Notes: generated from the sequence alone by a model not told the origin. A DNA stretch of 64,000 nt from JANMDN01 sp031376285 (GCA_031376285.1 JANMDN010000002.1:1-64000); one strand, 5' to 3'; numbered from the stretch's first letter, positions 44,217-52,635 are shown. Translations and numbers: made by a program.

Positions 44217-45445
44217 CAGCGCACACCGAGCGCCGTGGCGACGACAAGCGCCGACGTGAAGCCCGCCTCGTGAAAGCCGTTGCCGTGGTACGCCCCGCAG
44301 TAGTAGGTCCGACCGCCCGAGATCTCAGGGAGTCGGGCCTGCGCGCCGAGCGTCTCGAACGAGTACTGCGGATGCTCGAAGCTCGCGCGGTGGAGCACCT
44401 TCGACTCGTCGATCTCGGCCGATCGGTTGAGGGTCACGCAGTAGTGCTCGCTCGTGGTGAGCCGCTGCAGACGGTTCAGGTAGTACGTCACGGTCGGGAC
44501 GTCGGGATGGATCGCCGGGACCTGGTAGTTCCAGGCCGATCTCACGGGCTGACGTCGGGGGAGGAGCCGTTCGTCGGTGTGCAGCACGACGTCGTTTCGC
44601 GTGTAGGCGAACCCACCCAAGATCTCGCGTTCAATCGGGAGTGGGTCCGCCAGGAGGCGGAGCGCCTGATCGGCGTGGGTCGCGATGACCACCGCGTCGA
44701 AGCGCCGCTGGTTTCCGTCGTCAGTGACGACATCGACACCGCCCGTGTCGCGGCGGACCGCACGAACCGGAGCGCCGACATGCACGCGTGAGCCCAGGGG
44801 GCCGAGGATCGCCTGCACGTAGCGGCTCGCGCCGCCAACGACCGTCCGCCAATGCTGTCGCCGGATCGAAAGGAGGCCGTGATTGTCGAGAAACCGCAGC
44901 GCGTAGTCGGCCGGAAACGCCAGCGCGGAGGTCATCGCGGTCGACCAGAGTGACGCCGCGAGCGGGAGCAAGAAGAGGTCGCGAAACTCGCGGGAGTAGC
45001 GCTCGATCGCGACGAAGTCACCGAGGGTGAGACCTTGAGCGCGCCCATCGAGCGCCGCCCGAGCGCGCTGAGTAAAGCGCAGGATCTCGAGCATCAGTTG
45101 CCGCGTCTGGCGGTGCGCGAGCAGGCGCGGCTGGAACCCGAGGCGCGAGGCGCTGTACTCGATTCCGCGGGCGGGGTCGCTCACCGCAAATGACATCTGA
45201 GTGTCTTGGGTCGCGATGCCAAGTTCGCGGAACATCCGGATGAGGTTCGGGTAGTGGCGCTCGTTGTGGACGATGAAGCCGATGTCGAGGGCGAGATGCT
45301 CTCCGCTTGGCGCCGCGACCTGGATCGTGCGGGTGTGTCCGCCCGCCACGGGCTCACGTTCGAACACCTCGACGTCGTGGGTCCGAGCGAGCAGATACGC
45401 TGCTCCGAGACCGGCGACGCCGGTTCCAATGACGGCGATCCTCAT
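44213..45445 (-). CDS. FAD/NAD(P)-binding amine-oxidase-like oxidoreductase
   Basis: 410 residues. The N-terminal dinucleotide motif is VIGTGVAGLGAAYLLA, then VFEREPVAGGHTRTI and DIGFIVHNERHYPN, and the C-terminal FAD contact YYCGAYHGNGFHEAGFTSAL. It belongs to the COG2907-like flavoproteins that accompany DUF1365 and cyclopropane-synthase genes in many bacteria, where they are thought to desaturate or oxidise the modified acyl chain. First gene of the minus-strand operon; starts 57 bases from the divergent desaturase. Confidence 0.88.
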   Translation of the reverse strand: MRIAVIGTGVAGLGAAYLLARTHDVEVFEREPVAGGHTRTIQVAAPSGEHLALDIGFIVHNERHYPNLIRMFRELGIATQDTQMSFAVSDPARGIEYSASRLGFQPRLLAHRQTRQLMLEILRFTQRARAALDGRAQGLTLGDFVAIERYSREFRDLFLLPLAASLWSTAMTSALAFPADYALRFLDNHGLLSIRRQHWRTVVGGASRYVQAILGPLGSRVHVGAPVRAVRRDTGGVDVVTDDGNQRRFDAVVIATHADQALRLLADPLPIEREILGGFAYTRNDVVLHTDERLLPRRQPVRSAWNYQVPAIHPDVPTVTYYLNRLQRLTTSEHYCVTLNRSAEIDESKVLHRASFEHPQYSFETLGAQARLPEISGGRTYYCGAYHGNGFHEAGFTSALVVATALGVRW

Positions 45446-45502
45446 GTCCGCGTCCCGGACGCGCTACTGTTAGGGGCGCCGAACATCAATGAGGTGGTGA
45501 CT

Positions 45503-46498
45503 ATGGAGCAGGTGATGGAGCAGGTGATGGAGCGGGCCCCAGAGCGGGTCCAGCCGACCGGGACTGCGACGGTTCGGGAACGGACGTCGTTTGTCAGCCA
45601 GATCGTGACGTTGATTGCCGTCGTCGTTCCAGCCCTTGGCGTGCTGTCGGCAATGGGTCTGCTTTGGGGCGTTGCGTTCAACTGGGTTGATCTCGTGACC
45701 ATGATTGTGTTCTACGTGTTCACGGGACTTGGGATCACTGTGGGTTTTCATCGCCTCTTCTCCCACAAGAGCTTTAAGTGCAAGCCGCCGGTGCGCGCCT
45801 TCTGGGCGATCATGGGCTCGATGGCCATGCAAGGTCCGCTCACCCAGTGGGTTACGGACCATCGCAAGCATCACGCGCTGTCTGACCGCGAGGGCGACCC
45901 GCACTCGCCGCACGTCCATGGCCACGGCACCGTGGAGCGCATCCACGGGTTTCTCCACTCGCACGTCCTGTGGCTCTTCACCACGAAGGGCATGGAGCGC
46001 GGGCGCAAGTACGGCCGCGACATGTACGACGATCCGATGATCCGCCGAATCGACCGTCTGTACCTGCTGTGGGTGCTGCTGACGGCCGGTATTCCGTTCC
46101 TCGTCGGCTACCTCGCCGGAGGTCTCTCCGTGTCGGCTGGACTGCAGACCTTCGTCTGGGCCACGCTGGTTCGGATCTTCCTCTACGACCACGCGACCTG
46201 GGCCGTCAACTCGGTCTGTCACACGATCGGCAAGAAGCCCTACAACAACCGGGACGAGAGCCGAAACAACTGGGTCATCGCGGCCCTCGTCTTTGGTGAA
46301 GGCTGGCACAACAACCACCACGCCTTCCCAGGCTCTGCCGTCCACGGCCTGGAACCGCGCCAGATCGACCTGAGCGCGATGACGATCACGCTGATGGAGA
46401 AGTTGGGTCTTGCCTGGGGTGTGAAGCGTCCGAGCACGGCCTTGCAGGCCCGGATGAAGGCGGTTGCGGTGCAGCATCAGGAGCCCCGAGCGTCCTGA
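45503..46498 (+). CDS. Acyl-CoA/acyl-lipid desaturase (delta-9 type)
   Basis: 331-residue membrane di-iron desaturase with the three histidine boxes HRLFSH, HRKHH and HNNHH, and four hydrophobic segments. It introduces a cis double bond into a fatty acyl chain, and would supply the substrate for the cyclopropane-type synthase transcribed in the opposite direction. ATG 45503 is used; the first codons are three near-copies of a 12-base unit (MEQV MEQV MERA), so later ATGs at 45515 and 45527 are also possible. The 3' end overlaps the convergent hydrolase gene by 22 bases. Confidence 0.92.
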   Translation: MEQVMEQVMERAPERVQPTGTATVRERTSFVSQIVTLIAVVVPALGVLSAMGLLWGVAFNWVDLVTMIVFYVFTGLGITVGFHRLFSHKSFKCKPPVRAFWAIMGSMAMQGPLTQWVTDHRKHHALSDREGDPHSPHVHGHGTVERIHGFLHSHVLWLFTTKGMERGRKYGRDMYDDPMIRRIDRLYLLWVLLTAGIPFLVGYLAGGLSVSAGLQTFVWATLVRIFLYDHATWAVNSVCHTIGKKPYNNRDESRNNWVIAALVFGEGWHNNHHAFPGSAVHGLEPRQIDLSAMTITLMEKLGLAWGVKRPSTALQARMKAVAVQHQEPRAS

Positions 46499-47151
46499 AA
46501 GACGGCGAGTTCGCGGGCCACGAAGCCCCGCCACGCTTCCGCCCTCGGCGCGGGGATGACGCGGCCAGCGATGCGAACTGCGATGGCGTGGACGCCCCCC
46601 GTGATGGGCGTCCACGCGGCGTCGGCGCCGAGGGCGCGCAGCCGCTCGACCGACTGGCGCGAGGCGCCTGGGCGCGTGCCGGGCAGAAACGGCAGCCCAT
46701 CGAGGGTGCCGTGGGCGACCGCCACGCGGCGACCGGCAAGGCGCGGTGGATCGAGCTCTGGTGGCAGCCACGGGGCCAGGGCGATCAGCGTCTTCGCAAG
46801 CGGGTGGCCGAGCGCCCCGAGGCCTGCCGCGCCGCCTCCTGAGAAGCCCAGGATGGCCACGCGCGTCGCCCCGAGCCCACCCAGCGCATCAATCGCCGCG
46901 ACGGTGTCGGCGACCAGCAGGTCCAGCCGGCGCCACGATCCGAGGTGGTAGCGGAGCTGTCCGACGGTGAGGTCCGCCGTCTCAGCGCCGAGGTGGTCCA
47001 CAAGCCAGCCTGTCGATGCGCTCCACCGACCAGGCACGAGGGCGCGGGTCGTGCCGCCGAGCACGAGGAGCGCAAGCTCCCCTCGGGTCGGACCAACGCG
47101 AAGCTCTGCGCCGGTCTCGATCTCCGTCGACGTGCCTGAGGTCACGGGCAT
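46477..47151 (-). CDS. Alpha/beta-hydrolase-like protein
   Basis: 224 residues with the nucleophile elbow GFSGGG at about residue 101-106, a preceding helix DLLVADTVAAIDALG, the strand-loop VAVAHGTLDGLPF that could place the acid, and GGVHAIAV near the C-terminus for the histidine. No signal peptide. Small dienelactone-hydrolase/esterase-like fold; substrate unknown. It lies beside the desaturase and may be part of the same lipid module, but it could equally belong to the neighbouring dnaJ side. Confidence 0.75.
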   Translation of the reverse strand: MPVTSGTSTEIETGAELRVGPTRGELALLVLGGTTRALVPGRWSASTGWLVDHLGAETADLTVGQLRYHLGSWRRLDLLVADTVAAIDALGGLGATRVAILGFSGGGAAGLGALGHPLAKTLIALAPWLPPELDPPRLAGRRVAVAHGTLDGLPFLPGTRPGASRQSVERLRALGADAAWTPITGGVHAIAVRIAGRVIPAPRAEAWRGFVARELAVFQDARGS

Positions 47152-47307
47152 TGCGCGCCTCGGCTGCGTACCCGGGCAAGCGGCAATGATCCGCGCCGTC
47201 GGGCGACGAGGTTGGATGGACCACCTGGCACGGCCAGGACGTTAGCGCGCCTGCATCGAACCTGGGGACCAACCGGGCCGATGGACCCCAGCGCCCGCTT
47301 AGCCTTC

Positions 47308-47335
47308 GCGAGGTTCGGGCAATTGCTAACCTCGC
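47308..47335. promoter_or_regulatory. Inverted repeat just upstream of dnaJ
   Basis: 8-base arms (47308-47315 and 47328-47335) with a 12-base spacer, ending 7 bases before the dnaJ ATG. It is not a CIRCE or HAIR consensus. It could be an operator or a leader hairpin. Confidence 0.4.
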
Positions 47336-47342
47336 CACGGGA

Positions 47343-48452
47343 ATGTCGACGACGAAGCGCGATTACTACGAGGTGTTGGGCGTCAGTCGAGACGCCTCGG
47401 ACGCCGACCTCAAGAAAGCCTTCCGCGGCCTCGCGAGGGAATACCACCCCGACGTCAACGGGGATCCCTCGGCCGAGGCCAGATTCAAGGAGATCGGTGA
47501 GGCCTACGAGGTCCTCTCGAGCCCCGATCAACGGTCAGTCTACGATCGCTACGGGCACGAAGGGCTGCGAGGGTCAGGCGGCGGTGCGGCGTCGGGCTTC
47601 GGCTCGTTCCAAGATCTCTTCAACAGCTTCTTTGGCGGCAGCGACCCGTTCGGCTTTGGCAGTCAGGGGCCGACTCCAGGTGATGACCTCCTTATCGCCG
47701 CCGAGATTAGCTTCGTGGAGTCCGCGACCGGGGTCGCCCGCGAGCTGCACGTCGACGCAAACAACCTCTGCGAGCGCTGCGACGGGCGGGGCTATCCGGC
47801 CGACGCCAAGGTCGATGAATGTGAGACGTGCGGAGGCCAGGGGCAGATTCGCCGGGTGGCGCGAAGTCCCCTCGGCCAGATCGTCCGTACGCAAGCCTGT
47901 ACGGCATGTGCAGGTCGCGGCGCCATTGTGCGCGAGCGCTGTTCGGATTGTCGCGGCGCAGGCACAACCCGCGAGCGCCGCCGCGTCGAGATCGAGATCC
48001 CCGCGGGAATCGCGCACGGGCAGCGGATTCGGATGACGGGGAAGGGGAGCGCCGGCGAGCCGGGCGCGCCCATGGGTGACCTGTACGTCGAAGTGCACGT
48101 GACGCCCGACGAGCGCTTCGAGCGCGAGCGCCTCGACGTGCTCACCCGTTCGCGCGTGTCCGCGACCGAGGCGATGGTTGGCGCGACGCTCACCGTCCCG
48201 ACGATCGAGGGCGAGGAGGAGATCGAACTCCCCGCCGGAACGCAGTCCGGCCAAGAAATCCGACTGCGCGGAAAGGGCTTCCCGTCGCTCCAGGGTCGGG
48301 CTCACGGCGACGAGATCGTCATCATCGATGTGCGGATTCCGAAGGTCACCGACGACGAAGGCCGTCGCCTTGCCCTCGAACTCCACGAGCATGTCGCAAA
48401 GGCTGGCGAGCGCGACGGGCTGCTTGGTCGAATCCGCGGGGCGTTCAAGTAG
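47343..48452 (+). CDS. dnaJ: Chaperone protein DnaJ
   Basis: 369-residue type I J-protein: J domain with HPD in EYHPDVNGD, a G/F-rich linker (GGGAASGFGSFQDLF), four zinc-finger CxxCxGxG-type units (CERCDGRG, CETCGGQG, CTACAGRG, CSDCRGAG) and a C-terminal substrate-binding domain. It stimulates DnaK, which is not in the window. First gene of a long operon through prmA, rsmE and era, as in many Gram-positive bacteria. Confidence 0.96.
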   Translation: MSTTKRDYYEVLGVSRDASDADLKKAFRGLAREYHPDVNGDPSAEARFKEIGEAYEVLSSPDQRSVYDRYGHEGLRGSGGGAASGFGSFQDLFNSFFGGSDPFGFGSQGPTPGDDLLIAAEISFVESATGVARELHVDANNLCERCDGRGYPADAKVDECETCGGQGQIRRVARSPLGQIVRTQACTACAGRGAIVRERCSDCRGAGTTRERRRVEIEIPAGIAHGQRIRMTGKGSAGEPGAPMGDLYVEVHVTPDERFERERLDVLTRSRVSATEAMVGATLTVPTIEGEEEIELPAGTQSGQEIRLRGKGFPSLQGRAHGDEIVIIDVRIPKVTDDEGRRLALELHEHVAKAGERDGLLGRIRGAFK

Positions 48453-48631
48453 GCAAGCCCCTCTACCGGGTCAGCGCCATCTGCTGGGTCGATGAAGCCC
48501 CGAGGGTTGTCGCCGAGGCGTGTGAGCGGCTCGGGGCGGGCTGTCAGGAGCGAAGCCTGGCCTCCGGTCGTGTCGCGCTCGACTTCTGGGTTGACGCCGA
48601 TCCGATTGAGACATCCCGGGTACTCACGTCC

Positions 48632-49273
48632 GTGCTAGCCGAGGTCGGTGCGGGTGACACGGTCGAAACCGCGGAGGAGTCAGACGACTGGAAGGACGCG
48701 CTGAAGCGTCACCACCAGCCGGTCGCGATCGGCGGTCGTCTCTATCTGCGCCCGCCGTGGGTGGCACCAAGGGCCGGGTTTCTGGATGTCGTCATCGACC
48801 CCGGGATGGCGTTTGGCACTGGGCAGCACGCGACGACGCGGGGCTGCCTTGAGCTACTGGCAAGGATTCCGGCCGAGGGCGCGCTGCTCGATCTCGGCTG
48901 CGGATCCGGCGTCCTCGCAATCGCCGCGCGTCGACTCGGCTTCGCCGAGGCACGGGCGATCGACCTCGACCCTCTCGCGGTGGAGGCGACGATTGCGAAC
49001 TCGCGCGCAAACGGGGTTGGCCTGGCGGTCGCCCAAGTCGACGTCCTCCACGCCAAGGTCGCGTGGGCGTCAACCGTGACGGCCAACCTCATGTCGGATG
49101 CTTTGCTCGAGCTCGCCCCGCTCGTGGGCGTCACGACTCGCCGGATGATCCTCTCGGGCCTCATGGACGACGAGGCGCCGGAGGTGATCGCGGCCTACGA
49201 ACGGCGAGGGTTCGGCCTCCAGGACAGCGTGAGCGCTGACGGCTGGACGACCGCGCTCCTCGTGCGGGGGTGA
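48632..49273 (+). CDS. prmA: Ribosomal protein L11 methyltransferase (start uncertain)
   Basis: Class I SAM methyltransferase that trimethylates L11. Motif I is LLDLGCGSGVLAIAA, preceded by the PrmA signature DPGMAFGTGQHATTRGCLELL. GTG 48632 is the first standard start in frame, but the 61 codons before it (from 48449) also read as the usual PrmA N-terminal domain (YRVSAICWVDEAPRVVAEA) and contain no ATG, GTG or TTG. The protein may begin at a non-standard codon; a CTG at 48557 has AGGAG upstream. The dnaJ-prmA-rsmE order is conserved. The stop overlaps the rsmE GTG. Confidence 0.87.
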   Translation: MLAEVGAGDTVETAEESDDWKDALKRHHQPVAIGGRLYLRPPWVAPRAGFLDVVIDPGMAFGTGQHATTRGCLELLARIPAEGALLDLGCGSGVLAIAARRLGFAEARAIDLDPLAVEATIANSRANGVGLAVAQVDVLHAKVAWASTVTANLMSDALLELAPLVGVTTRRMILSGLMDDEAPEVIAAYERRGFGLQDSVSADGWTTALLVRG

Positions 49274-50016
49274 CCGGCCCCGGCCACACCTTCCGGTATC
49301 TGGTCGACCGTCCGCTGGAACTCGACGACGAGGTCGAGCTGGGCGACGACGAGACACATCACCTGACTCGGGTCGTTCGCGGCCGCGTCGGCGATGTGCT
49401 GGAACTCATCGACGTGAGCGGCGACCGTTGGCCTGCGCGGGTCGACGATCTCTCCGGACGCGCCCGCTGCCGCGTAATCGGTCCGAGCCGGGAACGTGCC
49501 GAGGTCGCGCCGATCGAGCTGTGGATCGGTCTTGCTCGCTGGGACGCGCTCGAGCGGATCACCCGCATGGTCACCGAGATCGGGGTCGAGCGGATCCTCC
49601 TCCTTCGGACCGAGCGAATCGTCCGGGTGCCGCGCCCGGACAAAATCCAAGGGCACGTCGCGCGCCTCGACCGAATCGCCCAAGACGCGTGGCGTCAGAG
49701 CGGTTCGCCCCGGAAACCGACCATCGACGGGATCGTGGCCTTCGACGACGCGCTCGGTCAGCTCGAGACGCGACCCGCGCCTGGCTGCGCCATCCTCGAT
49801 CCGCGGGCGGCGCGGTCGCTTGGCGAGGTGGTCGAGTCGGCGCCGAGGGCGATTCTCATCATCGGTCCGGAGGCCGGTTTTGCGGTCGAGGAGTTGGCAC
49901 GGGCCGAAGCTCGCGGCGCCACGCCAGCGGCGCTGACGGGGTTCGGTGTTTTGAGGGTGGACACGGCTGTCGCATGTGCCGCCGCGATCACCCGATCACG
50001 GCTGAAGCCGACGTGA
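49270..50016 (+). CDS. rsmE: 16S rRNA (uracil-1498-N3)-methyltransferase
   Basis: 248-residue SPOUT-fold RNA methyltransferase. A PUA-like N-terminal part (DETHHLTRVVRGRVGDVLEL) is followed by the knot motifs IIGPEAGFAVEELA and GFGVLRVDTAVACAAA. The usual LRTETA is LRVDTA here. GTG 49270 overlaps prmA. Then 75 bases with three CCCGGG palindromes lead to the HIT gene. Confidence 0.93.
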   Translation: MTGPGHTFRYLVDRPLELDDEVELGDDETHHLTRVVRGRVGDVLELIDVSGDRWPARVDDLSGRARCRVIGPSRERAEVAPIELWIGLARWDALERITRMVTEIGVERILLLRTERIVRVPRPDKIQGHVARLDRIAQDAWRQSGSPRKPTIDGIVAFDDALGQLETRPAPGCAILDPRAARSLGEVVESAPRAILIIGPEAGFAVEELARAEARGATPAALTGFGVLRVDTAVACAAAITRSRLKPT

Positions 50017-50091
50017 CGTCAACGCCCGGGGCGAATGCCCGGGACGTGGCGGAACGCTCAAACGTTCCCGGGTATCGGTAGCCTGACTGAC

Positions 50092-50463
50092 GTGACGACC
50101 GACGCCAGTGCCAACGACCTAACCCACGACTGCATCTTTTGCCGGATTGTCGCGGGTGAGACCCCTGCCGAGATCGTCCATCGAGGGGACGGATTCCTGG
50201 CGTTCTCGGATGCCGATCCCAAGGCTCCGGTTCATCTTCTGGTTATTCCTGAGCGCCATGTCGCTTCGATTGCCGAGGTTGGTGGGCTCTCCGAGGAAGA
50301 ACGCGCCCAGATGCCGATCTTCATCGCCGAGGTCGCCGTTCATGCGGGACTCGCCGAGTCCGGCTACCGTGTGACGACCAACCACGGGCCGAATGCCCTG
50401 CAGAGCGTGTTCCACCTGCATTGGCACGTCATGGGTGGCAAACGACTGTCGGAATCGATGTAG
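50092..50463 (+). CDS. HIT-family nucleotide hydrolase
   Basis: 123-residue histidine-triad protein. CIFCRIVAGETPAEIVHRGD at the N-terminus contains the CxxC zinc pair, and the catalytic triad is HLHWHVMGG. GTG 50092 is chosen because similarity begins at DCIFC shortly after it; ATG/GTG-like 50035 would only add low-complexity sequence. HIT enzymes hydrolyse AMP-linked compounds. It is followed by phoH, a common actinobacterial neighbour. Confidence 0.92.
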   Translation: MTTDASANDLTHDCIFCRIVAGETPAEIVHRGDGFLAFSDADPKAPVHLLVIPERHVASIAEVGGLSEEERAQMPIFIAEVAVHAGLAESGYRVTTNHGPNALQSVFHLHWHVMGGKRLSESM

Positions 50464-50477
50464 GAAGGCGGATTTCG

Positions 50478-51431
50478 CTGGCAACCGAGCGCACCATCGA
50501 GCTGGACGACCGCGTCGCGGTCGAGCTGGCCGGTGAGCACGACCGCATGCTGCGCTCCATCGAGGAGCGCCTCGGCCTCGAGATCGATCTCCAGGGCAAT
50601 CGCATCACGATCAGCGGCGACGACGCCCGGCGTGTCGACGCCGCGCTCGCCGTGATCGACGACCTCGCGCGCCTGATCGCGGGCGGACAACAGGTCGAGC
50701 CGGGCACGGTCGATGCCGTCGCAGCGGCGTTCGACGGTGGCGAGTCCCTGAACGGACTTCTCGGCGATGTCGTCTGGCGCCACCGTCAGCGCACGATCAC
50801 CCCACGCACTCAGGGCCAGCGTCGCTACGTGGAGGCCATCCGCTCGAGCACGATCACCTTCGGCATTGGTCCGGCCGGTACCGGCAAGACCTACCTGGCG
50901 GCCGCGCTCGCAATCGCCGCGCTGACCAAGCGCGAGGTTGGGCGCATCATCCTGACAAGGCCAGCGGTCGAGGCCGGTGAGCGGTTGGGCTTTCTCCCCG
51001 GTGACATCGCCGCGAAGGTCGATCCCTACCTGCGTCCGCTCTTTGACGCGCTCTTTGACATGCTCGACGCCGAGAAGGTCCAGGCGTTCCTCGACCGCGG
51101 CCAGATCGAGGTGGCGCCGCTCGCCTTCATGCGCGGTCGAACCCTGAACGACAGCTTCATCATCCTCGACGAGGCGCAGAACACCACCGAAGAGCAGATG
51201 AAGATGTTCCTCACGCGACTCGGTTTCGGATCGCGCATGGTCGTGACCGGTGACGTGACGCAGATCGACCTGCCGCGCGAACGCCGAAGCGGTCTCATCG
51301 CGGTCGCAACCGTCCTTGACGAGGTCGACGACATCACCTTCATTCGCTTCGACAAGGACGATGTCGTCCGCCACCGGCTGGTCCAGAAGATCGTCGAGGC
51401 GTACCGCATCGCCGAGGAACCAACTGCGTGA
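50478..51431 (+). CDS. phoH: PhoH-family ATPase
   Basis: P-loop ATPase of the PhoH class. An N-terminal KH-like region (RSIEERLGLEIDLQGNRITISGD) precedes the ATPase core: Walker A GPAGTGKT, LTRPAVEAGERLGFLPG, Walker B FIILDEAQNTTEEQMKMFLTR (DEAQ), and VVTGDVTQIDLPR. The only standard start (ATG 50421) lies 43 bases inside the HIT gene and adds unlike sequence; CTG 50478 follows AGGAAGG (50462-50468) by 9 bases and fits the family, so I use it (317 residues). It neighbours ybeY and era, suggesting a role in RNA maturation. Confidence 0.92.
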   Translation: MATERTIELDDRVAVELAGEHDRMLRSIEERLGLEIDLQGNRITISGDDARRVDAALAVIDDLARLIAGGQQVEPGTVDAVAAAFDGGESLNGLLGDVVWRHRQRTITPRTQGQRRYVEAIRSSTITFGIGPAGTGKTYLAAALAIAALTKREVGRIILTRPAVEAGERLGFLPGDIAAKVDPYLRPLFDALFDMLDAEKVQAFLDRGQIEVAPLAFMRGRTLNDSFIILDEAQNTTEEQMKMFLTRLGFGSRMVVTGDVTQIDLPRERRSGLIAVATVLDEVDDITFIRFDKDDVVRHRLVQKIVEAYRIAEEPTA

Positions 51432-51841
51432 TCGAGGTCGAGGCGCGGGCCGAGGTCGACGTCGATCTTGACGCCGTCGTGCGACGTGTTCGCTGGACGT
51501 GCGAGCGACTTGGCATCGAGCGCGCGAGCGTCGGGCTGCTGATCGTCGGGCCGCAGGCGATGGCTGACGTGAACGGCGAGCACCGGGGAAAACCGGAGCC
51601 CACCGACGTGCTCGCCTTTCCGATCGACGGTGAGGGGGGTCCCGGAGGACTCGCTGCCTGGCCGGCCGCCGGACCAGCGCCTGAGCTCGGCGACATCGTG
51701 ATCTGTCCAGACCTTGCCGAGGAGCCACTGACGACCCTGGCGGTCCACGGGCTCCTTCACCTCCTCGGCCACGACCATGAGGCCGATGGCGGGGAGATGC
51801 TCGCCCTCCAGGACCAGCTCGTCGCGGAGGCCGAGGCGTGA
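51428..51841 (+). CDS. ybeY: Endoribonuclease YbeY
   Basis: 137-residue metal-dependent RNase for 16S rRNA 3' processing and ribosome quality control. The zinc motif HGLLHLLGHDHE (H3xH5xH) and the partner strand GDIVICPDLA are present. GTG 51428 overlaps the phoH stop; its own stop overlaps the next start. The phoH-ybeY-dgkA-era order is a conserved rRNA-maturation set. Confidence 0.95.
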   Translation: MIEVEARAEVDVDLDAVVRRVRWTCERLGIERASVGLLIVGPQAMADVNGEHRGKPEPTDVLAFPIDGEGGPGGLAAWPAAGPAPELGDIVICPDLAEEPLTTLAVHGLLHLLGHDHEADGGEMLALQDQLVAEAEA

Positions 51842-52635
51842 CGGCCCCATCGGAGCCGAGTCAGGGGCCAAGCCCTCGGCGCCGACTCCCGCGGGTCCGG
51901 CTGGGACGCGACGCGAAGGGGCTCCCGAAGCAGGGGACGCTTCGCTGGTCGTTCACGTGGGCGTTCGAGGGCATCGTCTATGTGCTGCGCACGCAGCGCA
52001 ATATGCAGTTGCACCTCGGGGTGGGCCTTGTCTCCCTGATCATGGCGCTCGTCCTCGACCTTTCCCGCCTTGAGATCCTCGCGGTCGTCGGGGCGGTCAG
52101 CTTCGTCATCGTGGTCGAAATGCTGAACACGGCGATCGAGGCGGCCGTGGACGCCGTTGTCAGCGAGTTTCATCCACTCGCAAAGACCGCGAAGGATGTC
52201 GCGGCGGGCGCGGTGCTCGTGGCCGCGGTCAACGCCGCGATCGTCGCGTACCTCGTCTTCTACAACCGCCTGACCGAGCCGAGCCGGGACCTCCTTACCG
52301 GTGTGCGGCGCTCACCGACTCACCTTGTGGTGATTGCGCTCGTGGTCACCGTGATCCTCGCGATCGCGATCAAGGCGGCATCTGGTTCCGGCACCCCGCT
52401 TCGCGGTGGGTTTCCGTCGGCGCACGCCGCGACCGCCTTCGCGGCCTGGGTGGCGGTCACGTTTATCACCGAGCCGCTCACACACGCGCCAATCGTCTCG
52501 ACCTTGGCGTTTCTGATGGCGCTCCTCGTCGCGCAGTCCCGTGTCGAGGCGGGAATTCACTCGGCGTTCGAGGTCGTTGCGGGAGCGGTGCTCGGAACGG
52601 CCGTTACCGTCGTCATGTTCCAACTCTGGGGATGA
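51838..52635 (+). CDS. DgkA-type lipid kinase fused to PAP2-like phosphatase
   Basis: 265 residues with two catalytic units. Residues about 35-150 form the three-helix diacylglycerol/undecaprenol kinase with EMLNTAIEAAVDAV (E, N, T and D of the active site). Residues about 160-265 are a PAP2-like acid phosphatase with FPSAHAATAFA (motif 2) and SRVEAGIHSAFEVVAGAVLG (motif 3). Motif 1 (KxxxxxxRP) is only roughly present (K...LRGG), so phosphatase activity is uncertain. It lies between ybeY and era where an ordinary dgkA often sits. It may phosphorylate and dephosphorylate the same polyprenyl or diacylglycerol lipid. Confidence 0.85.
   Translation: MTAPSEPSQGPSPRRRLPRVRLGRDAKGLPKQGTLRWSFTWAFEGIVYVLRTQRNMQLHLGVGLVSLIMALVLDLSRLEILAVVGAVSFVIVVEMLNTAIEAAVDAVVSEFHPLAKTAKDVAAGAVLVAAVNAAIVAYLVFYNRLTEPSRDLLTGVRRSPTHLVVIALVVTVILAIAIKAASGSGTPLRGGFPSAHAATAFAAWVAVTFITEPLTHAPIVSTLAFLMALLVAQSRVEAGIHSAFEVVAGAVLGTAVTVVMFQLWG

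Noticed and set aside
50017..50091. Cluster of three CCCGGG palindromes and a 6-bp hairpin between rsmE and the HIT gene
   Set aside because: Expected at some frequency in GC-rich DNA; no terminator T-run and no further copies recognised.
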